Assembly: GCA_947176505.1 (NCBI GenBank)
Contig: CAMWQW010000010.1
Location: 79,718-143,717 of the forward strand
DNA length: 64,000 nt
Direction: 5' to 3'
From: an uncultured Lachnospiraceae bacterium
GTDB taxonomy: Bacteria > Bacillota > Clostridia > Lachnospirales > Lachnospiraceae
Positions 9,012-18,390 of this stretch are shown here, piece after piece; position 1 is the stretch's first letter; every line of letters starts with the position of its first letter. The notes beneath the pieces are model-generated. The model was not told the origin of the DNA. It searched no databases and worked only from the letters and a program-made list of their open reading frames with translations. The translations under genes were made by a program, and so were the position numbers.

Positions 9012-10745
9012 ATGAAAAAATTATTGATTTATCTGAAGGATTATAAAAAAGAGACAGTGTTAGCCCCTCTTTTTAAGATGCTGGAGGCTACCTTTGAATT
9101 ATTTGTGCCGCTTGTTATGGCGGCAATTATTGACCGGGGTATCGGAAGCGGAAATACTTCTTATGTCTTCCGCATGGGCGGAATACTCATTGCGCTTGGA
9201 GTAATCGGTCTTGTATGTTCTATCACGGCGCAATATTATGCGGCTAAGGCGGCAGTGGGATTTGCCACACAGTTAAAACATTCGCTTTTTGAACATATTC
9301 AAGGACTTTCTTTTACGGAGATTGATACGTTAGGCACCTCTACCATGATTACACGTATGACTTCCGATGTAAATCAGGTGCAGAATGGCGTGAACATGGT
9401 TTTGCGGCTTTTCCTGCGTTCACCGTTTATTGTGTTCGGCGCCATGGTGATGGCGTTTACGATTGATGTCAAAGCAGCACTTATTTTCGTGGTAACGATT
9501 CCTCTTCTGTCCGTTGTTGTGTTCGGTATTATGATGTTGACAATGCCGCTGTACAAGAGGGTTCAGGCAGGACTGGACAGCGTTCTTGGCGCTACGAGAG
9601 AGAATCTTACGGGTGCAAGGGTTATCCGTGCCTTTAATAAAGAGGAAGAAGAGATAGAGGCTTTCGAGCAGAAGAATAATATGCTCGCGCATATGCAGCT
9701 TTTTGTCGGAAAGCTGTCTGCACTGACGAATCCGGTTACATATATTATCATCAATGCCGCGACTATCATACTGCTCTATACCGGAGCGGTCCGCGTGGAT
9801 GAGGGGACAATCACACAGGGACAGGTGGTGGCGCTAGTCAATTATATGTCCCAGATATTAATAGAGCTTGTGAAGCTGGCGAATCTGATTATTACGATTA
9901 CTAAGGCGCTTGCCTGTGCCAACCGTATCGAGAACGTATTTGAAATCCGTTCGAGTATGGAGTGGAAGCAGACAGGTGCTGCTTGTGAGAAATCCGCATC
10001 GGACAGCGTAGTGGACTTTGACCATGTGCACTTGACTTATGCCGGAGCAGGCGCGGAATCGTTATCAGATATCGATTTTCATGTGAAAAAGGGACAGACC
10101 GTGGGAATCATCGGCGGAACGGGTTCGGGGAAATCCTCTCTTGTGCATATGATTCCGCGATTCTATGACGCTACGCAGGGATGTGTTCGGATTGACGGTC
10201 GGGATGTTCGGGATTATTCTATGGAAGAATTACGAAAAAAGGTCGGTATCGTGCCTCAGAAGGCAGTACTATTTCAGGGAACAATCAGAGAAAATCTGTT
10301 ATGGGGCAAAGATAACGCTACGGACGAGGAATTATGGCAGGCTGTGGAAACAGCGCAGGCGAAAGAATTTGTGGAACAAAAGGCTGGTAAATTGGATTTT
10401 CATGTGGCACAGACAGGAAGAAACCTGTCCGGCGGGCAGAGGCAGCGTCTGACAATTGCAAGGGCGTTGACGGGAAGACCGGAGATTCTCATACTGGACG
10501 ACAGCGCATCGGCGCTTGATTATGCTACAGACGCCGCACTCAGACAGGCAATAAGAAATATGGAAGGCGATATGACAGTCTTTATCGTATCGCAGAGAGC
10601 TTCCTCGATCAGGTACGCCGATCAGATTATCGTTCTGGATGACGGAGAAATGGCGGATATCGGTACACACGATGAACTTCTTAAGAGGTGCAGTGTATAT
10701 CAGGAAATCTATTATTCGCAGTATCCGAAAGCGCAGGAGGTGTAA
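9012..10745 (+). CDS. Heterodimeric ABC exporter subunit with degenerate Walker B
   Basis: A 577-residue half-transporter: a six-helix exporter membrane domain (about 1-310), then a nucleotide-binding domain with Walker A GGTGSGKSS, signature LSGGQRQR and Walker B LILDDSASALD. The catalytic Glu after Walker B is Asp here, so the ATP site it builds is degenerate. The partner gene downstream has a canonical DE but a non-canonical signature (LSQGQKQ). This complementary pattern is that of heterodimeric exporters such as TM287/288 and BmrCD. ATG 9012 is preferred over GTG 9009 because of the spacing to GAGGAT. Substrate unknown, perhaps drugs or lipids. Confidence 0.92.
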   Translation: MKKLLIYLKDYKKETVLAPLFKMLEATFELFVPLVMAAIIDRGIGSGNTSYVFRMGGILIALGVIGLVCSITAQYYAAKAAVGFATQLKHSLFEHIQGLSFTEIDTLGTSTMITRMTSDVNQVQNGVNMVLRLFLRSPFIVFGAMVMAFTIDVKAALIFVVTIPLLSVVVFGIMMLTMPLYKRVQAGLDSVLGATRENLTGARVIRAFNKEEEEIEAFEQKNNMLAHMQLFVGKLSALTNPVTYIIINAATIILLYTGAVRVDEGTITQGQVVALVNYMSQILIELVKLANLIITITKALACANRIENVFEIRSSMEWKQTGAACEKSASDSVVDFDHVHLTYAGAGAESLSDIDFHVKKGQTVGIIGGTGSGKSSLVHMIPRFYDATQGCVRIDGRDVRDYSMEELRKKVGIVPQKAVLFQGTIRENLLWGKDNATDEELWQAVETAQAKEFVEQKAGKLDFHVAQTGRNLSGGQRQRLTIARALTGRPEILILDDSASALDYATDAALRQAIRNMEGDMTVFIVSQRASSIRYADQIIVLDDGEMADIGTHDELLKRCSVYQEIYYSQYPKAQEV

Positions 10746-10747
10746 TC

Positions 10748-12505
10748 ATGAGTAAAGTAGAAAACCGGGGGAGCCAAAAAGCAACGATCGTTAAGATTTT
10801 GCATTATATTAGAAAATATTGGATTTATCTTGTGCTATCTGTGGTGATGGCAGCGCTGACCGTGACACTCACGTTATACCTGCCTATATTGACCGGTAGA
10901 GTCATTGACTTGATTCTCGACAAGGGAATGGTGGATTTCCCGGGAGTTTTTGTCATACTAAGAAGAATGGCAGTCGTTATAGCAGCTACGGCAGCAGCGC
11001 AGTGGATTATGAATGTATGTAATAACAAGATGACATTCCGAATCGTGCAGGATATTAGGAACGAGGCGTTTCGCCGGATAGAAATCCTTCCCCTGAAATA
11101 TATTGACGGTCATTCCTACGGAGAAGTGGTGAGTCGTGTCATTGCAGATGTGGATCAGTTTGCGGACGGTCTGCTGATGGGGTTTACACAGTTTTTTACG
11201 GGTGTGATTACAATCTTAGGAACGTTAGGGTTTATGCTGAGCGTCAATGTGGGTATTACCGGCGTTGTGGTATTGATTACCCCGTTGTCTTTTATCGTAG
11301 CGGCATTTATTGCCAAGAAAACATATACAATGTTTAGGGTGCAGTCGGAGACAAGAGGAGAACAGACGGCGCTGATTGAAGAAATGATAGGGAATCAGAA
11401 GGTGGTACAGGCTTTTTCACATGAAGATGAGGCTTTGGAAGAATTTGATGAGATCAATGGCAGACTGGCTAAATGTTCTCTAAAGGCGATATTCTATTCT
11501 TCTATCACGAACCCGTCTACCCGTTTTGTCAACAATCTGGTATATGCGGGGGTGGCTGTGACAGGTGCGCTTTTTGCTATACGGGGAGGAATCAGCGTGG
11601 GGCAGTTGTCCTGTTTTCTGACATATGCCAATCAGTATACGAAGCCTTTTAACGAGATATCCGGCGTGGTCACGGAATTACAGAACGCGATTGCCTGCGC
11701 TTCAAGGATATTTGCCTTGATTGAGGAGGAACCGCAGATTCCTGAGAGTGAGAATGCAAAGGATTTGGGGGAAGTGGAAGGCAAAGTCGATTTGGAACAT
11801 GTGGATTTCTCATATGTGCCGGATAAGAAGCTGATTACGGATTTTAATCTTTCGGTGAAGCCCGGACAAAGGGTGGCAATAGTCGGACCTACGGGGTGCG
11901 GCAAGACGACGGTTATTAATCTGCTCATGAGATTCTATGATGTCATGTCCGGTAAAATCTGCGTGGACGGTGCGGACATCAGGGATGTGACAAGAAGCAG
12001 TCTGCGTGACAATTATGGTATGGTGCTGCAGGAAACGTGGTTAAAAGCAGGGACAATCAGGGATAATATTATCATGGGTAAGCCGGAAGCCACTGAAGAA
12101 GAGGTGATTGCGGCAGCGAAGGCATCCCATGCGCACAGTTTTATCAAGAGACTGCCGAACGGATATGATACGGTGATAGGTGAGGACGGAGGAAATCTTT
12201 CGCAGGGACAGAAGCAGCTCTTATGTATTACAAGAGTTATGCTGTGTCTGCCGCCAATGCTCATATTGGACGAGGCGACTTCTTCGATTGATACAAGAAC
12301 AGAAATTAAGATACAACAGGCATTTGCCACGATGATGAAAGGAAGAACCAGTTTTATTGTAGCGCACAGACTCTCTACTATTCGCGAGGCGGATGTAATT
12401 TTAGTCATGAAAGACGGCAATATTATCGAGCAGGGAAATCATGAGACGCTGCTTAAGCAAAACGGTTTCTATGCGACGTTATACAATAGCCAGTTTGCGG
12501 GCTAG
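10748..12505 (+). CDS. Heterodimeric ABC exporter partner subunit
   Basis: A 585-residue half-transporter translated from ATG 10748, two nt after the stop of its partner and 7 nt after a GGAGG site; the longer upstream frame to 10688 lies inside the partner gene and is not used. It has an exporter membrane domain (about 30-320), then Walker A GPTGCGKTT, an LSQGQKQ signature (Q in place of the second G) and canonical Walker B LILDEATSSID. Its catalytic Glu and the partner's intact signature should form the one active ATP site. Its stop codon overlaps the stop of the convergent lipoprotein gene at a shared CTAG. Confidence 0.93.
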   Translation: MSKVENRGSQKATIVKILHYIRKYWIYLVLSVVMAALTVTLTLYLPILTGRVIDLILDKGMVDFPGVFVILRRMAVVIAATAAAQWIMNVCNNKMTFRIVQDIRNEAFRRIEILPLKYIDGHSYGEVVSRVIADVDQFADGLLMGFTQFFTGVITILGTLGFMLSVNVGITGVVVLITPLSFIVAAFIAKKTYTMFRVQSETRGEQTALIEEMIGNQKVVQAFSHEDEALEEFDEINGRLAKCSLKAIFYSSITNPSTRFVNNLVYAGVAVTGALFAIRGGISVGQLSCFLTYANQYTKPFNEISGVVTELQNAIACASRIFALIEEEPQIPESENAKDLGEVEGKVDLEHVDFSYVPDKKLITDFNLSVKPGQRVAIVGPTGCGKTTVINLLMRFYDVMSGKICVDGADIRDVTRSSLRDNYGMVLQETWLKAGTIRDNIIMGKPEATEEEVIAAAKASHAHSFIKRLPNGYDTVIGEDGGNLSQGQKQLLCITRVMLCLPPMLILDEATSSIDTRTEIKIQQAFATMMKGRTSFIVAHRLSTIREADVILVMKDGNIIEQGNHETLLKQNGFYATLYNSQFAG

Positions 12506-13008
12506 TTTGAAAATTCTTTGTAGTAGGAGGCATCTTCATTGTAATCCATATAGGAGGAACGGATGTCCGTAATGACACCGTTTTCCCATGTGAAAAGCAG
12601 GTAGTAGTAGACTACCGTGTGAGAACGGAGATAGTCCTCGGAACTTAAGAAGTTTAGAAGGTCAGCCTTTTCTATTTCATTTTCTTTACAGAAGGCATCC
12701 GTATCTACAGGAAGCCCATCTATGAAAAAAGTGGGCAGGAGCGTAGTGGCGGCTAAGTCAAAAGGAATCTCCTCGGTAGGAAGAACTTGGTAATCCTGAC
12801 CGTCCACAGATGTAAAAATCTTGTATTCGCCGTAAGCAGCAAGAAAATTCTCAGGGGTATCTCCGACAGATACCCCTTTATTTGTCTCATTTGTTTCGAT
12901 ATCCAATTCATAATCAACTGCGGTAAGTAAAGGTGTGCTCTCGCCGCAGCCTGCCAGTAGAACGGCAATCAGACTAAAAGCAGCCGATAGCATGACAATT
13001 TTCTTCAT
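12502..13008 (-). CDS. Small putative lipoprotein
   Basis: A 168-residue protein with a clear lipoprotein signal: Lys-Lys at positions 2-3, a hydrophobic core, and the lipobox LLAGC at about 17-21. The mature part has no family I recognise; a central stretch (GDTPENFLAAYGEYKIF) resembles small secreted domains that recur in Clostridia, and Tyr-rich strands follow. It should sit on the outer face of the membrane. Its 3' end overlaps the convergent exporter gene by 3 nt, so transcripts from both strands must overlap here unless they end exactly. Confidence 0.75.
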   Translation of the reverse strand: MKKIVMLSAAFSLIAVLLAGCGESTPLLTAVDYELDIETNETNKGVSVGDTPENFLAAYGEYKIFTSVDGQDYQVLPTEEIPFDLAATTLLPTFFIDGLPVDTDAFCKENEIEKADLLNFLSSEDYLRSHTVVYYYLLFTWENGVITDIRSSYMDYNEDASYYKEFSN

Positions 13009-13047
13009 GGTTTGGAAATCCTTTCTGGAAATTTTTCTATAGTAAAA

Positions 13048-13069
13048 CCCGTGAGCGGAGACTCACGGG
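13048..13069 (-). terminator. Terminator of tRNA-Trp
   Basis: CCCGTGAG (13048-13055) and CTCACGGG (13062-13069) form a perfect 8-bp GC-rich stem, followed on the minus strand by TTTTACTAT. It lies directly after the tRNA-Trp 3' end and before the lipoprotein start. Confidence 0.8.
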
Positions 13070-13076
13070 CTTATAA

Positions 13077-13147
13077 CAGGGGCAGTAGGAATCGAACCCA
13101 CATCGATGGTTTTGGAGACCACTGTTCTACCTTTGAACTATGCCCCT
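13077..13147 (-). tRNA. tRNA-Trp (CCA)
   Basis: The minus strand folds as a full cloverleaf of 71 nt. The acceptor stem is AGGGGCA/TGCCCCT with discriminator G, as expected for bacterial tRNA-Trp. The anticodon loop is CTCCAAA, giving anticodon CCA; the T arm has GGTTCGAATCC. The 3' CCA is not encoded. Confidence 0.96.
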
Positions 13148-13182
13148 ATGTGTTGCAGAAGCTTTTCAAACTGCCGAATAAT

Positions 13183-13211
13183 ATTATAGCATACGTTATA
13201 GGAGGGTGCAA
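13183..13211 (-). promoter_or_regulatory. Promoter of tRNA-Trp
   Basis: On the minus strand TTGCAC (13206-13211) and a perfect TATAAT (13183-13188) are separated by 17 nt, ending 35 nt before the tRNA. This is a good sigma-A promoter. Confidence 0.75.
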
Positions 13212-13326
13212 GGGGTTTTTTTGAATCATGCTAAAGTCCGGTCTTTTACGGGAAACCTAAGTAGACGAATCCGTCCATCGTATGATAAACTTAAGTTGTT
13301 ATTTAAGGAAAGGGGTTTGTGTAACG

Positions 13327-15540
13327 ATGAGGAAGAACATACGATATTATGCAGTATTGGCGGCAGTCACAGGGATGACAGCGCTTAGCGGCTGTGGCAG
13401 TACGGGAAGTGAAACGGATTCTTCTGTGGTAGAAGAAACAAATGACGGTGCAGAAAATGAGTCGTCAGACACAGCGGCTGCTGAGGGCAATATAGCAGAT
13501 AGAGCCGAGATTGAGGCGATCATTTATGAATTGCCCACAGAGCCGCAAAAAGAAAGTGTGTATGTGGAACCTATAGAGAATCTGCCGGATGACTTTATCA
13601 GAGGTGTAGACATCTCAAGTATTCTTGCAGAGGAAGAGAGCGGTGTCGTTTACTACAACGAGGCTGGAGAAGAACAGGATATATTTGAAATACTGGCGGA
13701 AAATGGAGTGAATTACATTCGAGTACGCGTATGGAACGACCCCTATGATGAGAACGGGAACAGTTATGGCGGAGGAGGTAATGACACGGCAAAAGCAGCG
13801 GAGATTGGCAGGCGGGCGGCTAAGTACGGCATGAAGCTGTGTGTGGATTATCATTATTCGGATTTCTGGGCTGACCCTTCCAAGCAGATGTGTCCTAAGG
13901 CGTGGGAAGGCATGGAGATAGAAGAGAAATCCGAGGCGCTGCGTCAGTTTACTGAGGAGAGTCTGACACAGATTATTGAAGCAGGTGCCAGTGTAGGCAT
14001 GGTACAGATCGGAAATGAAATCAACAATGGTATTGCGGGAGAGACTGATTGGACAAAGAGAAGGCAGCTTTTGCAGGCTGGCTCCGCAGCAGTGAGGGAT
14101 GTTTCCGGTAAGACGGGGCAAGATATACAGATTGCGGTTCATTTTACGGATGTATCTGATCAGAAGGGCATATTAGAGATAGCGGAGAAAGTGAAAGAAA
14201 AGGAAATCGATTACGATATTTTCGCCGTGTCCTACTATCCGTTCTGGCATGGTACTAAGGAGAATCTGACGGAGACACTTAAGAAAATATCCGAGACATA
14301 TGATAAAAAGGTACTTGTGGCGGAGAATTCTTACCCATATACGACGGGCGATGGAGACGGCTCAGCCAACAGCATCGGAGAGGCGGATATATTACCTGAG
14401 TATCCGGCAACCGTGCAAGGGCAGACGAATGAAATCCGCGATGTCTGCGCGGCAGTTACGGCAGTTGGAGACGCAGGATTAGGATATTTCTATTGGGAGC
14501 CGGCTTGGCTGCCGGTAGGGGTGTGGGAAGAAGGCACGGCGGATGCCGATCAGGTGCTTGCCGAAAACAAGAAGATATGGGAACAGTATGGTTCCGGATG
14601 GGCGTCTTCCTATGCGGCAGGATATGACCCGAAAGATGCAGGCGTGTACTATGGCGGCAGTTCTTGGGACAATCAGGCGCTGTTTGACTATAACGGTCAA
14701 GCGCTGGCGTCTCTAAAAACATTTAAATATCTGCATTGCGGAACTATCGTGGACAGACAAGTGGAAAGCATATCTGTCGCGGAAGTTAATGTCCCATTAG
14801 AGGCGGAGCTTAAAATGCCTGAAACAGTGGACGTGGCGTTTAACGACAGAACCATAGTGCCAGTGGCGGTGAGATGGGATGAGGCGCAGCTTGCGGCAGT
14901 TGATACTTCGGTAGGCGGAGAGTATGATGTGACAGGTAGTTTTGTGCTTGCAAATGTTTACCCGGAAGTAAAGGACGAGACTGACGCAGATAATGCCGAG
15001 ACGGATAAAGAAGCAGAAACTGAGACAAAGGGCGCAGTTCTGACTGATGATGTTGTGAAAGTGTTGGAAGAGTCCACACCCACGGCACACATATCCGTAA
15101 GCAGGATTAATCTTATTGTGAACAGCAGTTTCGAGGAGGCAGACACTTCTATGTGGGAAGTTACGGGAAGCTGCACGGATTATCAGGATAAGACAGCAGA
15201 TGCATACAGCGGAGACATTTCGCTTCATTTCTGGTCAACTGATGAGGTGAACTTTACGATAGAACAGACTCTGACAGATTTGGAACCGGGTGTGTATGAG
15301 TTCGGTCTGTACATACAGGGCGGAGATGCAGGTGACAATGCAGATATGTATATCTATGCGGACAACGGCAAAGAACAGCTTGCGGCAAAGACTGGTGTGA
15401 CTGGCTGGTGTGACTGGCAGAATCCGGTCGTGGAAGCAATCACGGTAGGAGAGGATGGGAGATTGACCGTCGGAGTCAGTGTCAGTGCTGCCGCGAAGGC
15501 GTGGGGAACGCTGGATGATTTCTATTTGTATCGTAAGTAG
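13327..15540 (+). CDS. Secreted lipoprotein endo-beta-1,4-galactanase (GH53)
   Basis: A 737-residue exo-enzyme that cuts beta-1,4-galactan side chains of pectin. The signal ends in a lipobox with Cys23 (ALSGC), so it is tethered outside the cell. After an acidic linker comes the GH53 barrel (about 88-470) with RVRVWNDPYDENG, acid/base Glu231 in QIGNEINNG and nucleophile Glu333 in VAENSYPY. About 485-560 is an Ig-like domain. The C-terminal 130 residues (from NLIVNSSFEE) look like a beta-sandwich carbohydrate-binding module. ATG 13327 is chosen over an upstream ATG because it begins the signal peptide and follows AGGAAAGGGG. Products would feed the intracellular GH42 and GH53 at 20.5 and 31.9 kb. 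Confidence 0.93.
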   Translation: MRKNIRYYAVLAAVTGMTALSGCGSTGSETDSSVVEETNDGAENESSDTAAAEGNIADRAEIEAIIYELPTEPQKESVYVEPIENLPDDFIRGVDISSILAEEESGVVYYNEAGEEQDIFEILAENGVNYIRVRVWNDPYDENGNSYGGGGNDTAKAAEIGRRAAKYGMKLCVDYHYSDFWADPSKQMCPKAWEGMEIEEKSEALRQFTEESLTQIIEAGASVGMVQIGNEINNGIAGETDWTKRRQLLQAGSAAVRDVSGKTGQDIQIAVHFTDVSDQKGILEIAEKVKEKEIDYDIFAVSYYPFWHGTKENLTETLKKISETYDKKVLVAENSYPYTTGDGDGSANSIGEADILPEYPATVQGQTNEIRDVCAAVTAVGDAGLGYFYWEPAWLPVGVWEEGTADADQVLAENKKIWEQYGSGWASSYAAGYDPKDAGVYYGGSSWDNQALFDYNGQALASLKTFKYLHCGTIVDRQVESISVAEVNVPLEAELKMPETVDVAFNDRTIVPVAVRWDEAQLAAVDTSVGGEYDVTGSFVLANVYPEVKDETDADNAETDKEAETETKGAVLTDDVVKVLEESTPTAHISVSRINLIVNSSFEEADTSMWEVTGSCTDYQDKTADAYSGDISLHFWSTDEVNFTIEQTLTDLEPGVYEFGLYIQGGDAGDNADMYIYADNGKEQLAAKTGVTGWCDWQNPVVEAITVGEDGRLTVGVSVSAAAKAWGTLDDFYLYRK

Positions 15541-15542
15541 CA

Positions 15543-16709
15543 TTATCGCTTCCGATACTTCCGGTAAGCTCCCATGATGCAGAGCAGTGCGACGGCAGCC
15601 GCAAACAGAATGATGATACAAAATGCATTGATTCCCTGATAAAATGATATGTTGTCGAGTTCCGAGACGATGTCAAAGTTGATGAGATAGAACGGTGTAG
15701 CGAGCAGCATAAGCTGAAACGGAAAGAGAATCAGACTGCACATCGAGAGGACGGATTGCTCTAACGAGGAAGCGAGTAATATTTGGATGATGCCGCGAAG
15801 AACCATAGAACTAAGTAACGGTATCGCCCAGCAAAATGCGCAGACAGCGACAGAGTGGAATGTGCTGTGGCAGTATGCGGAGATACAGAGCGTGATGGTG
15901 CACAGTTCCAGTATACCGAGCAAACTTAAGAACAGACTTTGAGCTAACCACATTTTGAAAGAAATCAGCGGTTCACTGAAGCTAATTACCAGATTGGCAA
16001 GGCAGTGAAAGCTGTCCGTACCGTATACAATACTATATAGGAGAAGGGAAAAAACAGTGACAGCCAGCCAAAGCCCGATTGCCAGAGTGAATGCTGCGGC
16101 AATTTTGACATAGGTATCTTTGGCTGGTCCCTCCTGTGTGGTGAACAGAAGCGGTTTTGTATTGCTTTGCTCTTCGACGGAAAATGTAGTGGAGACAACG
16201 CATAGGAGTAAGATGCTTATCATAATCATGCCAAGGTAGTACCACTCGGGATAAGAGTTCCATTCGCCATAATAGGCAAACCATATTTCATTTCCGCTCA
16301 TACCGGACAGTTCACCAAGGTGCGTTTCGGCGAGCGGGATTGACTTGGTGGCGATACGGTAGTCCTCCCAATCGTTGAGATAGCCGTCTGAGGCGTATGT
16401 GGCAACGAAGTTGTTCAGAAAATTGCTGTCGGAAAATCCGTCGTATTTCTCTACTTTTTGCGGGAAACCGTATTTCATTACAATTTGTTGTATCATATCG
16501 TCGCTGAGTAATCCGGTAAATTCTTTCGTAATCTGCCGGTCCGCCATGACAGCCTCATAGCCGTGGTATTCGATACCGTTTATAGTAGACTTTGCGGCGC
16601 CGACGCGCTGGCAGAAAAGAAGCGTTAGAACCGACAGGATACAGACGATTCCTATTACAAAAAATTTCTTATGGCAAAGCTTATATAATTCTACTCTATA
16701 AAGACGCAT
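15543..16709 (-). CDS. ABC-2 type permease, last gene of sigma-linked operon
   Basis: A 388-residue membrane protein with an N-terminal anchor (about 15-35), a roughly 125-residue loop and five to six helices in the C-terminal half, as in ABC-2 permeases. The start is ATG 16709, 8 nt after GGAGG; upstream ATGs lack such a site. The loop shares NGxxYYGYEAV, RQITxxxxG and YGFP motifs with the lone permease at 19240, so the two are paralogues. It follows the ATPase gene by 32 nt. The N-terminus KLCHKKFFVIGIVCILSV is also mirrored in the paralogue. Substrate unknown. Confidence 0.85.
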   Translation of the reverse strand: MRLYRVELYKLCHKKFFVIGIVCILSVLTLLFCQRVGAAKSTINGIEYHGYEAVMADRQITKEFTGLLSDDMIQQIVMKYGFPQKVEKYDGFSDSNFLNNFVATYASDGYLNDWEDYRIATKSIPLAETHLGELSGMSGNEIWFAYYGEWNSYPEWYYLGMIMISILLLCVVSTTFSVEEQSNTKPLLFTTQEGPAKDTYVKIAAAFTLAIGLWLAVTVFSLLLYSIVYGTDSFHCLANLVISFSEPLISFKMWLAQSLFLSLLGILELCTITLCISAYCHSTFHSVAVCAFCWAIPLLSSMVLRGIIQILLASSLEQSVLSMCSLILFPFQLMLLATPFYLINFDIVSELDNISFYQGINAFCIIILFAAAVALLCIMGAYRKYRKR

Positions 16710-16741
16710 AGCATATTCCTCCATGTTCTGGTCGGCGTGCA

Positions 16742-17629
16742 CTATCCGATACCGGCCAGAGAATACTTTTTCTTAGTAAAAAACAGGTAGGCATCTTCCA
16801 GTGTTACTTCAACCGATTCTGCATCCTCCACGGGTTTTTCCATAGAGACAATACGCAGTTCTACTTGTTCCCCCTGATTTCTTAAGTTACTGATGACATA
16901 TTGTCTGCCCAGTTCATCAGCCATGCTTCCGGACACAATACATTTCCATACGCAGCCCTTTGCAGCTTCAAGAATCTTTGCTTCGTCTCCGATATGAAGA
17001 ATTGTTCCTTCTTTCATAATCATAATCTGGTCCGCAATGTATTCTATATCTGAGACGATATGGGTGGACAGGATTACGAGCCGGTTCTTGCCGAGTGAAC
17101 TGATAATGTTGCGAAAACGGACGCGCTCTCCGGGGTCCAAGCCGGAAGTGGGTTCATCGAGGACAAGAATCTCCGGGTCGTTAAGAAGCGCCTGAGCGAT
17201 ACCGATTCTTCGCAGCATACCGCCGGAGAAGGTCTTGAGTTTATTCTTTTTTTCTTTGGTCAAATCTACCATCTCAAGGAGTTCGTCAATCCGGTTTTTG
17301 GCATATTCTTCCGGTAATGCTTTTAATGCTGCCATATAATTGAGGAAGCGCAGTGCGCTGAAATCTCCGTAGTAGCCGAAGTCCTGCGGAAGATAACCGA
17401 GAAGTCTGCGGTATTCGCCGCCCATCTGCATAATGGGTATGCCATCGCAGCGTATAGTACCATGTGTGGGTTTCAGAATGCCGCATAGCATTCTCATAAG
17501 TGTGGTTTTACCTGCCCCGTTTTCTCCCAGAAGTCCGTAGACTCCGTGTCCGAGGAGGACGTTTACGTCTTGTACCGCGGTTTTATTTTTAAATGTTTTG
17601 CCAACCTGCTTAAGTTCTAATTCGTGCAT
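16742..17629 (-). CDS. ABC transporter ATPase (ABC-2 exporter type)
   Basis: A 295-residue ATPase with Walker A GENGAGKTT near 35-43, Q-loop, signature FSGGMLRR near 135, Walker B ILVLDEPTSGLDP near 155 and switch His in LSTHIVSDIE. The C-terminal 80 residues form an accessory domain. The ATG is preceded by GGAGAAATC and overlaps the upstream membrane-protein gene by 13 nt. It should power the permease encoded just downstream; the lone paralogous permease at 19240 has no ATPase of its own and may also use it. Confidence 0.93.
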   Translation of the reverse strand: MHELELKQVGKTFKNKTAVQDVNVLLGHGVYGLLGENGAGKTTLMRMLCGILKPTHGTIRCDGIPIMQMGGEYRRLLGYLPQDFGYYGDFSALRFLNYMAALKALPEEYAKNRIDELLEMVDLTKEKKNKLKTFSGGMLRRIGIAQALLNDPEILVLDEPTSGLDPGERVRFRNIISSLGKNRLVILSTHIVSDIEYIADQIMIMKEGTILHIGDEAKILEAAKGCVWKCIVSGSMADELGRQYVISNLRNQGEQVELRIVSMEKPVEDAESVEVTLEDAYLFFTKKKYSLAGIG

Positions 17630-18390
17630 AAGATTTCTCCTTTACCGATTTCTTTGAAAAGTGTATGGATCTGCATCGCGAAGATGGCGGCGCCGGCAAG
17701 CAGTGCGATTACCCATATGAAAAGTACTGATTCGGTGTACAGTCGTGGCATGGATGCCAGTATCACATAGAAAACGGAGAGGAAGCCTCCGATTGCCGCA
17801 ATCAGCCATACGTTTCGCCTGCCGATTTCTGTAAGCAGGACGCCCAAACAGACGCACTGTGTGAAGATAAAAGGAACTAATATATACAGTCCGATTTGAA
17901 TCAGACGTATTTTCCATTGAAAACCTGCAAACAAAATGATTGCCGAGAGGGCGCAAAGATTAATCAGACCGGAGAAGACCATATCATAAGCCGTCATCTG
18001 ACTGATATTGAAAAAACAGCTCTCGCTAATCTCCGAGAGTTTGGAAAAACAGATTCTGCTGACTTCCAAAATAGAGAAGGCGCCGAGTACACCGGCAAGT
18101 ATTGTGGATGCCACAAGCATAAATTGATTATCGATGCCTTTCGCATTCATGAGAAGCATCAGAAAAAGGATGAAGATACAGCCCGACAGATGGACAAGAA
18201 GCATATTTCTGTCGGCATACCGGAACTGATTCAGCCAGATGCGTCGGTTACTGCATACGAGGCGGATTTCCTTGTGTTCAATTTGAGTCCGTATCAATTC
18301 CAGCGTATTTTGCTTCCGGCCCGTGTCAATCGTGAGACGGGAATCTGCGGATGCAAAGAGGGATTTTATGTCCGAGTTATTTTTCATCAT
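17617..18390 (-). CDS. Membrane protein in anti-sigma position
   Basis: A 257-residue protein: a soluble N-terminal segment of about 68 residues, then about six membrane helices (from LLVHLSGCIFILFLMLLM). It starts within the last codons of the ECF sigma gene and ends within the ATPase gene, so the three are translationally coupled. Position and layout (short cytoplasmic part, then helices) suggest an anti-sigma factor or a second membrane subunit of the transporter. I see no zinc-binding HxxxCxxC motif typical of ZAS anti-sigma factors. The exact start could be either of two adjacent ATGs. Confidence 0.7.
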   Translation of the reverse strand: MMKNNSDIKSLFASADSRLTIDTGRKQNTLELIRTQIEHKEIRLVCSNRRIWLNQFRYADRNMLLVHLSGCIFILFLMLLMNAKGIDNQFMLVASTILAGVLGAFSILEVSRICFSKLSEISESCFFNISQMTAYDMVFSGLINLCALSAIILFAGFQWKIRLIQIGLYILVPFIFTQCVCLGVLLTEIGRRNVWLIAAIGGFLSVFYVILASMPRLYTESVLFIWVIALLAGAAIFAMQIHTLFKEIGKGEILCTN

